Positions 35,478 through 44,843 of a DNA stretch of 64,000 bases are shown in pieces. The first letter of the stretch is position 1. Each line of letters begins with the position of its first letter. Where the stretch lies: positions 1-64,000 of the forward strand of contig NZ_JAJUWS010000010.1 in the NCBI RefSeq assembly GCF_021390475.1, in the 5' to 3' direction. The position numbers and the translations under genes were made by a program. The notes beneath the pieces are model-generated. The model made no database searches, was not told where the DNA came from, and saw nothing but the letters and a program-made list of their open reading frames with translations. The stretch comes from Streptomyces sp. ST2-7A. Lineage in GTDB: Bacteria > Actinomycetota > Actinomycetes > Streptomycetales > Streptomycetaceae.

Positions 35478-36194
35478 TCAGGGCTCGACGCGCAGCCCGA
35501 GGTGGGCGGCGAGGACGGTCGCGAGGTCGAGGAGTTGGGTCGGGGCGACGATCGCCCCGGCCAGGGAGTCCACCCCGCGCGCGATCTCCAGGGCGGTGAC
35601 ACCGCGCAGGTCCACATCGGTCATGCGGACCGCCGAGAGGTCCGCTCCGCGTACCTCGCACCCCTCGAAGGAGACCCGCTCCAGTCGGGCTCCACCGAAG
35701 TCGGGCTCGATCAGCACGCAGTTGACGAAGGCGACGTCCACGAGGCCGGCCTGCCGGAAGTTGGCGTAGTCGATCTTCCCGCCCCGGAACACCACCCGGT
35801 TGAGCTGCGCTCCGGAGAACTGCGCGCCGCCCAGGCGGGCGTCGCGCCACTCCACGTCGCGCAGCACGCCCTCGCCGAGGCCGACGCCCAGGCCCCGCAC
35901 GTTCTCCAGCAGGGAGTCGACCAGCCGGGCGCCACGCAGCCGGGTCCCGTCCAGGACGCAGTCGCGCAGCAGGCACTCCAGGAAGGTGGCGCCCCCGCCG
36001 TCCTCACCGGAGAAGTCGATACCGATGAACTCCTCCGCGTCGTGGTCGCTGCCGGGACCCAGGTACGGGGGGCCGGGAGCGGACCGCAGTATCGGCAGGG
36101 AGATCTCCGGCGGTCGGGGCGGGGCCGGGGGTCGGGGTCCGGTACGGGCGGTGGCGCGAACTGCGGCGGGGCGGCGACGGCCGGAGGAGGGCAT
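35478..36194 (-). CDS. Pentapeptide repeat protein
   Basis: 238 residues. After a Pro/Arg-rich start, residues about 60-200 show the five-residue pattern with central Leu/Phe (for example GARLVDS, GAQFSGAQLNRVVF, GARLERVSF, GADLSAV), which folds into a right-handed quadrilateral beta-helix. Such proteins can mimic DNA (gyrase protection) or act in scaffolding; nothing here decides. The C-terminal IVAPTQLLDLATVLAAHLGL is helical. ATG 36194 is used; an in-frame GTG at 36215 is the alternative and neither has a clear ribosome site. Confidence 0.82.
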   Translation of the reverse strand: MPSSGRRRPAAVRATARTGPRPPAPPRPPEISLPILRSAPGPPYLGPGSDHDAEEFIGIDFSGEDGGGATFLECLLRDCVLDGTRLRGARLVDSLLENVRGLGVGLGEGVLRDVEWRDARLGGAQFSGAQLNRVVFRGGKIDYANFRQAGLVDVAFVNCVLIEPDFGGARLERVSFEGCEVRGADLSAVRMTDVDLRGVTALEIARGVDSLAGAIVAPTQLLDLATVLAAHLGLRVEP

Positions 36195-36308
36195 GGGGGC
36201 AGTGTGCCCCGTCACACCGACAATCGGTGGGCCCCGGGGCCCACTGTCCCGGAAGGGACCCCCGGGACGGGCGTGGCCGGTGGGGCCGGGAGGGGACCGC
36301 CTTCCCGC

Positions 36309-36339
36309 TTGACCTCAAGTCAACTGGAGGTTTCAGCAT
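36309..36339 (+). promoter_or_regulatory. MerR-type promoter before the 36.4-kb oxidoreductase
   Basis: TTGACC (36309-36314), 19-nt spacer, CAGCAT (36334-36339). The spacer holds the dyad ACCTCAAGT-CA-ACTGGAGGT (36312-36331, 8 of 9 paired), like MerR-family activated promoters. Confidence 0.7.
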
Positions 36340-36413
36340 GGGACCCGCCGCCGGTCACCGGGCGGCACACTGCTCCCGGCACCGGGTCGGGACGGAAGTG
36401 GGGAGGCCCCGCC

Positions 36414-37436
36414 ATGCGCGCCATCCGTCTGCACGCCTTCGGTCCGCCGGAGAACCTGCGCCTTGAGGAGGTCCCCGACCCCGAGCCCGGCCCCGGTGAG
36501 GTGGGAATCGCGGTCGTCGCGGCGGGCGTGCACCTGCTGGACGCCGCGCTGCGCGCCGGCCGGGCCGGCGGCTTCCCCCTGCCCGAACTGCCCACCGTGC
36601 CCGGTCGGGAGGTGGCGGGCACGGTGGACGCGGTGGGGTCCGGCGTTCCGGAACGATGGCTGGGGCGGCGGGTCGTCGCCCACCTCGGCATGGTGCCCGG
36701 CGGTTACGCGGAACGGGCCGTGACCGCCGTGGAGCGGCTGCACGAACTCCCCGCCGACCTGCCGGAGGACCGGGCCGTGGCGCTGGTGGGGACGGGGCGC
36801 ACGGCGGCCGGGATCCTGCGACTCGCCGCCCCGGGCCCCTCGGACACCGTGCTGGTCGCGGCCGCCGCCGGTGGCATCGGTTCGCTGCTGGTGGGGGCGG
36901 CCCGGGAACGCGGCGCCCGGGTGGTGGGGACGGCCGGCGGCGCCGCGAAGGTCGCGATGGTCCGGGACCTCGGCGCCGACCCGGCCGTGGACTACACGGT
37001 CCCCGGCTGGACCGACACCGTCCGGGAGGCGCTGGGCGGGGACCGACCGGTCACGGTGGTGTGCGAGGGGTTGGGCGGGGAGGTCGCCCGGCAGGCGTTG
37101 GGGCTCCTCGCGCCCGGCGGCCGACACCTGGCGTACGGCTGGGCCGCCACGGGGTTCGACGGGCACGGCGCCATCGGGCCGGAGGAGGCGGAACGGGTGG
37201 CCCCCGGGGCCGTTTCCCGGTGGGTGACGGGATCGGCCCTCACGGAACCCGTGGGCGGGTCGAACCCCGTTCGGACGCTGGAGGAAGAAGCCCTGACCCT
37301 GGCCGCCGAGGGGGTGTTCCGCCCGCCGGTGACGTCCTTCCCCCTCGTGGAGGCGGCCCGGGCGCACGCGGCCCTGGAGGGGCGGGCCACCACGGGCAAG
37401 GTGGTGCTGCTGCCCCGGGGACCGGTGTCGTCGTAA
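36414..37436 (+). CDS. Zinc-binding dehydrogenase / quinone oxidoreductase family protein
   Basis: 340-residue medium-chain reductase. GroES-like domain (EVGIAVVAAGVHLLDAALRA at about 29-48, GREVAGTV) and a nucleotide site VLVAAAAGGIGSLLVGAARE (about 144-163). No zinc-ligand Cys/His set, so probably NADPH:quinone reductase-like. ATG 36414 has GGGGAGG upstream. The long reading upstream in the same frame crosses other genes and is spurious. The MerR-type promoter 75 nt upstream suggests induction by a MerR regulator; the tandem-MerR protein at 33.9 kb is one candidate. Confidence 0.87.
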   Translation: MRAIRLHAFGPPENLRLEEVPDPEPGPGEVGIAVVAAGVHLLDAALRAGRAGGFPLPELPTVPGREVAGTVDAVGSGVPERWLGRRVVAHLGMVPGGYAERAVTAVERLHELPADLPEDRAVALVGTGRTAAGILRLAAPGPSDTVLVAAAAGGIGSLLVGAARERGARVVGTAGGAAKVAMVRDLGADPAVDYTVPGWTDTVREALGGDRPVTVVCEGLGGEVARQALGLLAPGGRHLAYGWAATGFDGHGAIGPEEAERVAPGAVSRWVTGSALTEPVGGSNPVRTLEEEALTLAAEGVFRPPVTSFPLVEAARAHAALEGRATTGKVVLLPRGPVSS

Positions 37437-37780
37437 GTCGTAAGGGGTGGGGACCGCTCGGGGCCCGGGGCCGGGCGGTGGTGCGACCCCGTCCGCGCCA
37501 CCCGTCCCCGGTTCCCGGGAGGGTGGCGCGGCTCCACACGACAGGGGCCGGGAGCGGCGTTGCCCACCGAACGGGGACTCGTCCCCGCCCCGGGTCCGCG
37601 ACGGGGTCGGAAGCGGGGACGAGGCGGAGCCGACGGCCCGGTGGGGACGGCGGACACCCGGGACGGACGGACACCCGGGCCCGACGGGAACCCGGGAAGA
37701 CGGGAACCCGGGAAGACGCCCGGTGAGGGACGGCCCGGGCCGTCCGACGACACGACGACCGTGGTCGGGGGTGGCCGGGC
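37437..37780. other. Convergent intergenic region with short tandem repeat
   Basis: 344 nt without a gene. GACGGGAACCCGGGAA occurs twice in tandem (37683-37698 and 37699-37714), next to CACCCGGGACGGACGGACAC-type repeats. Probably holds terminators for both flanking genes. Confidence 0.55.
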
Positions 37781-38542
37781 TCAGGGGCGGCCGAGGAAGC
37801 CCTCGGTCTCGGCGGCCTCGACCATCTCCTGCGAGTACCCGGAGGGATCGGTGATCTCCAACTCGAAGGCGGTGAAGTACGGCTCGCCGTTGATGTCCTC
37901 GGGGTCCTTGAGCACGACCTCGGCCGGGAACGGGTCGTCGAGGCAGTCGGGCAGGCACCAGGTGCCGGAGAGCAGGCCGCTGCCAATGGCCTCCCGACCG
38001 TCCCAGCTCTCCCAGGTGACGTCGTTGAGGGTGCTGAACTCGGTGAGCACGAGATTGTCGGGAGCGCGGTCGGCGCGGCCGCCCTCGGCCCGGTAGTAGT
38101 TGAAGACCATCGGGTCGTCGGTGGAGGCCGGCTCGGGGGCGTCGGTGCCGGCGTCCGTGCCCGCGTCCCCCTCGGCCTCCTCCTCGGCGTCCCCGGTGGC
38201 CCCCGTGTTCTCCGTGTCGCCCTCGTCGGTGCCCTCCGTGGTACCGCCGGTATCGGAGGTGCCGCCGGCGGTGCGGGTGGTGTCGGTGTCCACCGCGCCG
38301 TCGGCGGCGTCGGCGCCGTTCTCCGCCTCTCCGCAGGCCGCGAGGGGCAGTGCGAGCAGGGCGGCACCGAGCAGCACCGCGGTCAGGCGCCCGGCTCTGC
38401 CGCCGGCCGGCCGGCGCGGACCGGGGGTGCCGGTGGGCACGGCCCGTCCGGATGCCCGCCCCCGGGCCGGGTCGGCGGCCTGCTCGGCGGCGGGGAAGGC
38501 GGACGGGGCGGTGCGCGGCGTCGCTGTCACGGGGCTCTCCAT
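37781..38542 (-). CDS. Putative lipoprotein with acidic Thr/Glu-rich linker
   Basis: 253 residues from ATG 38542. A hydrophobic segment LTAVLLGAALLALPLAAC with lipobox Cys at about 71 implies export and lipid anchoring. About 50 residues precede it, longer than a normal signal peptide, so the true start may be an internal GTG. Next comes a Thr/Glu/Asp/Gly low-complexity linker (about 75-125), then a C-terminal domain of about 120 residues with one close Cys pair (WCLPDCLDDPF). Function unknown. Confidence 0.72.
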   Translation of the reverse strand: MESPVTATPRTAPSAFPAAEQAADPARGRASGRAVPTGTPGPRRPAGGRAGRLTAVLLGAALLALPLAACGEAENGADAADGAVDTDTTRTAGGTSDTGGTTEGTDEGDTENTGATGDAEEEAEGDAGTDAGTDAPEPASTDDPMVFNYYRAEGGRADRAPDNLVLTEFSTLNDVTWESWDGREAIGSGLLSGTWCLPDCLDDPFPAEVVLKDPEDINGEPYFTAFELEITDPSGYSQEMVEAAETEGFLGRP

Positions 38543-38851
38543 TCCTGGTACCGATACGACGGCCCGGGCGGGCGTCGCGGCCTCACAGGGATACCGTGCC
38601 CGCCGGGTGGGCCCGGCAGTGATCACGACGTACACCCCGGAGCGGGACTCGCCCCCGAAACCCATCGAAACGGGACACAAGGGGCGCGAGACGGCCGAAA
38701 AGGGAAGGCGTGCACGTCGGCGCGCGCCGGGGGCGGGTTCGACCGGCGCGTATCCCGGAAGGCACCCCGGGCCGACGCGCGGAGCGGCGGGCGAGGGGCG
38801 ACCGGGGCCGAGTCGCGTTCGAGCGGAACGCGTCATCGCAGGTCGGCGAGG

Positions 38852-38928
38852 TGGAGCCGCCTGTCGGATTCGAACCGACGACCTGCTGTTTACAAGACAG
38901 CTGCTCTGACCAGCTGAGCTAAGGCGGC
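38852..38928 (-). tRNA. tRNA-Thr (anticodon TGT)
   Basis: Complete cloverleaf on the minus strand: acceptor GCCGCCT pairing with AGGCGGC, D-arm AGCTCAGCTGGTCAGAGC, anticodon loop CTTGTAA with TGT at 34-36, T-arm with GGTTCGAATCC, discriminator T and an encoded CCA at 38852-38854. 77 nt including CCA. Reads ACA codons, rare in this GC-rich genome. Confidence 0.95.
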
Positions 38929-39043
38929 GTGACGGATGCAGTGTACCCAAGCCCTCCCTGGTGAACACGGAGGGTTGTCCGTGGCACGGGATCGGCGCCG
39001 AATGATGACAGGAGTCACTCCTTCGGGTTAGGTTCACTTCGCG

Positions 39044-39057
39044 TCCACGTACGTGGA
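39044..39057. promoter_or_regulatory. Perfect 14-bp palindrome in the msiK upstream region
   Basis: TCCACGTACGTGGA, 58 nt before the msiK start, just after the AT-rich GGTTAGGTTCACTT stretch. Could be an operator or a leader hairpin. Confidence 0.4.
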
Positions 39058-39115
39058 GCATCCACCTTTACTCGGATCGTCCGGCACGTTCCTGCCGGTG
39101 AGGGAGAGCGTCACC

Positions 39116-40246
<1,131 letters not shown>

Positions 40247-40353
40247 TCCGCCGGATCCCGCCGCCCCGGACGGGATCACGCGAGATCACACGGATTGTCC
40301 GGGCCGGTCGGCGGGCCCCTTCCGCCCCGCCGATCGGCCCGGGTTCGGTTCGA

Positions 40354-40392
40354 CGGTCGGGGGTGGACCCATACCGGGTCCGCCCCCGACCG
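40354..40392 (+). terminator. msiK terminator
   Basis: 17-bp stem (40354-40370 with 40376-40392) containing one G-U pair, loop ATACC, followed by TTT. Confidence 0.8.
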
Positions 40393-40757
40393 TTTCGCCG
40401 TTCCCGACACTCCCCACCGCCTCCTCCCGGCGCCTTCCCGAGGGCCCGCGTCCCGCCCGTCGCCGCCCGCCGGGTCGGACGTTCCGGCGGCGGGTGGGGA
40501 AAGCGTTCGGCCCGGACGGCACTAACGCCCGAATCGCCCGATTTCGATCCCGTTCGTCAACACCCCACGCGCCGTCGCCACTTCGGATTCACTCCGTCGA
40601 GTGACGCAAGGTGGCCAAACGGACACCTCTCGCTACGATCGTCTCGTCCCGCTCCCGACCCCGCCGCGACCCCGAACCGGTTCCGCACCGGTCCGCCCGG
40701 CGAACGCGGCGGAGGGGGCGGCCCCGGGAACCGATCGATTCGACGCGAGGAAACCAC

Positions 40758-41222
40758 GTGAACCAGGCAGCCCGCCGTTTCGGCAGAACTCTCGCCCTCG
40801 TCCTCCCGGTCGTCCTGGTGCTCTCCGGCACCCTCGCCGTCGCCAACGTCCCCTGGAGCGGCGTGACCGAGACCACGGTGCTGCCCGCCGGCGCCGGCGG
40901 GTACGGCCTGCCCGGCGCGGCGCCGGAGTCCGAGGCGGACACGGAAACCGAGCCGGCGACCGCCGACGCCGGCCCCGCCCCCGAGGAGGTGCTGCTCGAG
41001 GTGCTGCTGGACGAGCTGCGGCGCACCGACCCCGGAGTGGCGCTCACCACTCTCCAGTGGGAGGTCGAGCGCAATCCCTCGCTCGCCGAGCACTGCCCGA
41101 CCCTCGCACGGGAGTTGGGCCGCGCCGCGGTGGTGAAGTACGGCAGCGCCGAACTGGCCCACCGGCACGCCCGCCCGGTGTGCGACACCTCTTTCGCGAT
41201 CGGTGTCACGCAGGAGCGGTGA
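40758..41222 (+). CDS. Secreted or membrane-anchored hypothetical protein
   Basis: 154 residues. N-terminal positively charged start and hydrophobic stretch ALVLPVVLVLSGTLAVANV (about 13-31), signal peptide or anchor. Then an acidic/Ala linker and a helical domain (EEVLLEVLLDELRRTDPGVA to CDTSFAIG) with two Cys (about 113 and 142) that could pair outside. GTG 40758 has GAGGAAA upstream. Its stop lies 19 nt before the nucleotidyltransferase start. Family not recognised. Confidence 0.68.
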   Translation: MNQAARRFGRTLALVLPVVLVLSGTLAVANVPWSGVTETTVLPAGAGGYGLPGAAPESEADTETEPATADAGPAPEEVLLEVLLDELRRTDPGVALTTLQWEVERNPSLAEHCPTLARELGRAAVVKYGSAELAHRHARPVCDTSFAIGVTQER

Positions 41223-41228
41223 CCCGGC

Positions 41229-41234
41229 TACTGT
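41229..41234 (+). promoter_or_regulatory. -10 hexamer of a leaderless nucleotidyltransferase transcript
   Basis: TACTGT, 7 nt before ATG 41242. The GGAG at 41237-41240 is only one base from the ATG, too close to act as a ribosome site. Confidence 0.45.
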
Positions 41235-41241
41235 GCGGAGC

Positions 41242-41967
41242 ATGAACGACGCCTCGCAGCCCACGCAGGCGGTGGTCCTGGCCGGTGGCCAGGGCTCCCG
41301 CCTGCGTCCCTACACCAACGACCGTCCCAAGCCGATGGTCGAGATACCCGGGACCGGGACGCCGATCATCGGCCACCAGCTCACCTGGCTGGCGTCCGAG
41401 GGGGTCACCGATGTCGTGGTCTCCTGCGGCCACCTCGCCGAGGTGTTGCAGGAGTGGTTGAAGGACACCGAACTGCCGGTCCGGGTGAGCACGGTCGTGG
41501 AGACCGAGCCGCTGGGCCGGGGGGGCGGTCTGAAGTACGCCGCCTCCGCCCTGCCCCGCCCCGATCAGCCCTGGTACGCCACCAACGGCGACATCTGGAC
41601 CCGCTTCTCGCTCCGTTCCATGGCCGACTTCCACGCCGAGCGGGACGCCACGGCCACCATCGCCCTGGCCCGTCCGCGCATCCCCTGGGGCGCGGTGGCC
41701 ACCGACGAGTTCGGCAACGTCACCGACTTCATCGAGTCCCCGCCGCTGTCGTACCAGATCAACGCGGGTGTCTACGTCTTCTCCCCCGACTTCGCGGAGC
41801 TGCTGCCCGAGCGGGGGGACCACGAGCGCACCACCTTCCCGCGACTGGCCCGTGAACGACGGCTGGCGGGCTTCCCGTTGCCGCAGGGCTCGTACTGGCG
41901 GGCCATCGACACCGCCAAGGACCTGACCGAGGCCGCCCGGGAGCTGCGCGGCGAGAACGCCGGCTGA
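41242..41967 (+). CDS. Sugar-phosphate nucleotidyltransferase family protein
   Basis: 241-residue GT-A-fold nucleotidyltransferase. Signature loop VVLAGGQGSRLRPYTNDRPKP (residues about 11-31), then PIIGHQL, TNGDIWT (metal-binding Asp) and the WGAVATDEFG turn. It resembles mannose-1-phosphate guanylyltransferase-like or glucose-1-phosphate nucleotidyltransferase-like proteins but lacks the C-terminal left-handed beta-helix. The sugar and nucleotide cannot be told from sequence. Single gene or read through from the upstream small secreted protein gene. Confidence 0.88.
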   Translation: MNDASQPTQAVVLAGGQGSRLRPYTNDRPKPMVEIPGTGTPIIGHQLTWLASEGVTDVVVSCGHLAEVLQEWLKDTELPVRVSTVVETEPLGRGGGLKYAASALPRPDQPWYATNGDIWTRFSLRSMADFHAERDATATIALARPRIPWGAVATDEFGNVTDFIESPPLSYQINAGVYVFSPDFAELLPERGDHERTTFPRLARERRLAGFPLPQGSYWRAIDTAKDLTEAARELRGENAG

Positions 41968-42065
41968 CCCGCCTCCGACACGCGTTCGCCGAACGCCCGG
42001 CGGGCGCGCGCCGCAGGCGCCCCGGTCGACCGCCGCCACCGGCGACGGCACCGGCGGCGCGGGGT

Positions 42066-42944
42066 TCAGCCGACCCGGAAGGACCTCCGGGCGAACCCCA
42101 TCATGTACCCGTCGATGACCGTGCGGGCGGTGTCCGCCCGCCCCGGCGCCACCCCCATCGTGAGGAAGATCGGCAGGAAGTGGTCGGCGGTGGGGTGGGC
42201 GTACGGCATCCCGGGGGCCCGGTCCCGCCAGGACGCCAGCTCCTCCACATCCCCCCGGTCCAACGCCTCGACCGCCCACGCCTCGAACTCCGAGGACCAG
42301 CCGGGCACCGTTCCGTTCATCACCATGTCCCGGGTGAGGAAGGGCAGGCCGTGCGTCATGAAACCCGACCCGATGATCAGCACTCCCTCCTCGCGCAGCG
42401 GCGCCAGTCGGCGGCCCAACCCCATCAGGCGGTGCGGGTCCCCCGAGGGCAGCGACATCTGGAGGACCGGCACGTCGGCCTCCGGGTACATGGCCATCAG
42501 CGGTATCCAGGCCCCGTGGTCCAGGCCCCGCGAGGGGTGCCGGTGGACGGGCTCCGCGGCGGGCATCATCGCCGCCACCCGGTCGGCGAGCCGGCCCGCG
42601 TCGGGGGTGTCGTAGCGCAGACGGTGGTAGCGGGGGTGGAAACCGCCGAAGTCGTACACCAGCGGGGTGTGGGCAGCACTCGCCGAGAGGGCGAGCGGGG
42701 CGTCCTCCCAGTGCGCGGAGACGATCAACACGGCCTCGGGGCGGGGCATCGACCGGGCCCAGTCGAAGAGCGCGCGGATCCACGGCCCGTCGTCGAGCAG
42801 CGGGGGCGCGCCGTGGCTGATGTACAGGGCGGGCAGGGGGCCGTCCGCGGGGGTCCAGCGGGGGTGGGCGGGCGCGACCAGGGCGCCGGGGAGGAAGTCC
42901 TCGTAGGCTCCGGCGGGACGCGCCGGGTGGAAGGGGTCGTTCAC
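42066..42944 (-). CDS. Class III extradiol ring-cleavage dioxygenase (DODA/LigB-like)
   Basis: 292-residue non-heme metal-dependent enzyme. Metal ligands are probably His in YISHGAPP (about 42-49), His in VSAHWED, His in HRHPSRGLDHGAWIPL and further His in IGSGFMTHGL. The pattern matches the 4,5-DOPA dioxygenase (YgiD) group, often annotated as dioxygenase of unknown aromatic substrate. GTG 42944 with GGAG upstream is preferred over the longer Pro-rich frame. Lies 273 nt after the NmrA-like gene on the same strand. Confidence 0.9.
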   Translation of the reverse strand: MNDPFHPARPAGAYEDFLPGALVAPAHPRWTPADGPLPALYISHGAPPLLDDGPWIRALFDWARSMPRPEAVLIVSAHWEDAPLALSASAAHTPLVYDFGGFHPRYHRLRYDTPDAGRLADRVAAMMPAAEPVHRHPSRGLDHGAWIPLMAMYPEADVPVLQMSLPSGDPHRLMGLGRRLAPLREEGVLIIGSGFMTHGLPFLTRDMVMNGTVPGWSSEFEAWAVEALDRGDVEELASWRDRAPGMPYAHPTADHFLPIFLTMGVAPGRADTARTVIDGYMMGFARRSFRVG

Positions 42945-43217
42945 GGGAGGCTCCGAATCGGGAGGGGCCGGGCGGCGGAGAGGGACGGCCGGGCGGGGAG
43001 AGCGGAGCTGCGGCCGGCGGGGCGTCACGCCGGGTGCGGGACCGGGAATTCGACCCCACCGGAGGCCGGGGCCCGGTGGGGTCGGGGCCAACCCACGAGA
43101 CGGGGTGCGCCGCGGGCACGGGCCCTGCCGAGCGGGCACGGTGCCGGGGAACGGCCCCCGGACGGATGGACACGATGCCGACGACCGGCTCCCGGCCGGG
43201 CGGGCACGGTGCCGGGG

Positions 43218-44068
<851 letters not shown>

Positions 44069-44072
<4 letters not shown>

Positions 44073-44683
44073 GGGAAAGTTCCTTCCGGGGGTTCCGCCG
44101 GCACCCCCGGGGTCGCCCCGTCGGGGATCGGGACCCCGGTGGTCGGCGCCCCGGGTCCGGCGGCGGTTTCGGATCGATCCGGACCCGGCGGGGTGCGTCG
44201 GGGCAGGTGGGCTGGGCAGTCGTCGGGGCCGATGGCGGTGTTGATCCGCGCCCCTATCTCCCGGAGCTGTCGGCGGCGGGCGGCGGTGAGCGGATCGAAT
44301 ACCAGGCGGCGCACCTCCTCGACGTGGCCGGGGGCGGTGGCGACGACCTTCTCCATGCCGGTGTCGGTGAGGACGGCGAGGGTGTAGCGGCCGTTGGCCG
44401 GGTCGGGGGTGCGGCGCACCCAGCCCCGCTGTTCCAGTCGCTTGACCACGTGGGAGAGGCGGGAGAGCGAGCCGTCGGCGAAGACGGCGAGGTCGCTCAT
44501 CCGGAGCGTCCGCTCCGGGGCCTCGGAGAGGCCGGCGAGCACCTGGTACTCGAAGTGGCTCAGGCCGGCGTCACGGCGCAGCTGGGTGTCGAGCGCGGTG
44601 GGCAGGCGGATCATCAGCCCGACCAGCTCGAGCCAGGTCTCGCGCTCCTCGGGGTCCAGCCAGCGGGGTTCCGTCGTGTTCAT
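44069..44683 (-). CDS. MarR family transcriptional regulator
   Basis: 204 residues: MarR winged helix-turn-helix (about 10-145: LSHFEYQVLAGLSEAP, LRMSDLAVFADGSLSRLSHV, wing RRTPDPANGRYTLAVLTDTG) plus a Pro/Gly-rich C-terminal tail of about 50 residues not usual for the family. ATG 44683 has GGGAGG upstream. First gene of an operon with the quinone-reductase-like gene. A large inverted repeat sits right before it, so it is presumably autorepressing. Confidence 0.92.
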
Positions 44684-44698
44684 GCCTCCCACCCTAAT

Positions 44699-44744
44699 TT
44701 GACGCCTCAAGTCACATGGAAGCATTTTTTACTTGAAGCGTCAA
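44699..44744. promoter_or_regulatory. MarR operator: paired inverted repeats
   Basis: TTGACGCCTCAAGT (44699-44712) is inverted as ACTTGAAGCGTCAA (44731-44744), 13 of 14 positions. Each arm is itself a TTGA-N4-TCAA dyad, so two MarR dimers could bind side by side. Confidence 0.75.
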
Positions 44745-44843
44745 CTCAAAGTCGGATGGCGGTGTCCACGCGGCCGAACCGGACAGGAGCCGGACGCGGA
44801 CGGGCCCCGCCGCACGGGGTGGTTCAGCCGCCGAGGAGGCCGC

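Noticed and set aside
34299..36413. Very long upstream extension of the 36.4-kb reductase frame
   Set aside because: Crosses a hypothetical gene, a tandem repeat and the antisense pentapeptide gene; no coding character.
36338..36466. Small frame starting at an ATG right after the MerR-type promoter
   Set aside because: It overlaps the reductase start in another frame and lacks coding bias; better explained as leader.
38852..38928. tRNA-Thr as attachment site of an integrated element
   Set aside because: I found no second copy of the tRNA 3' end in the window and no integrase gene.
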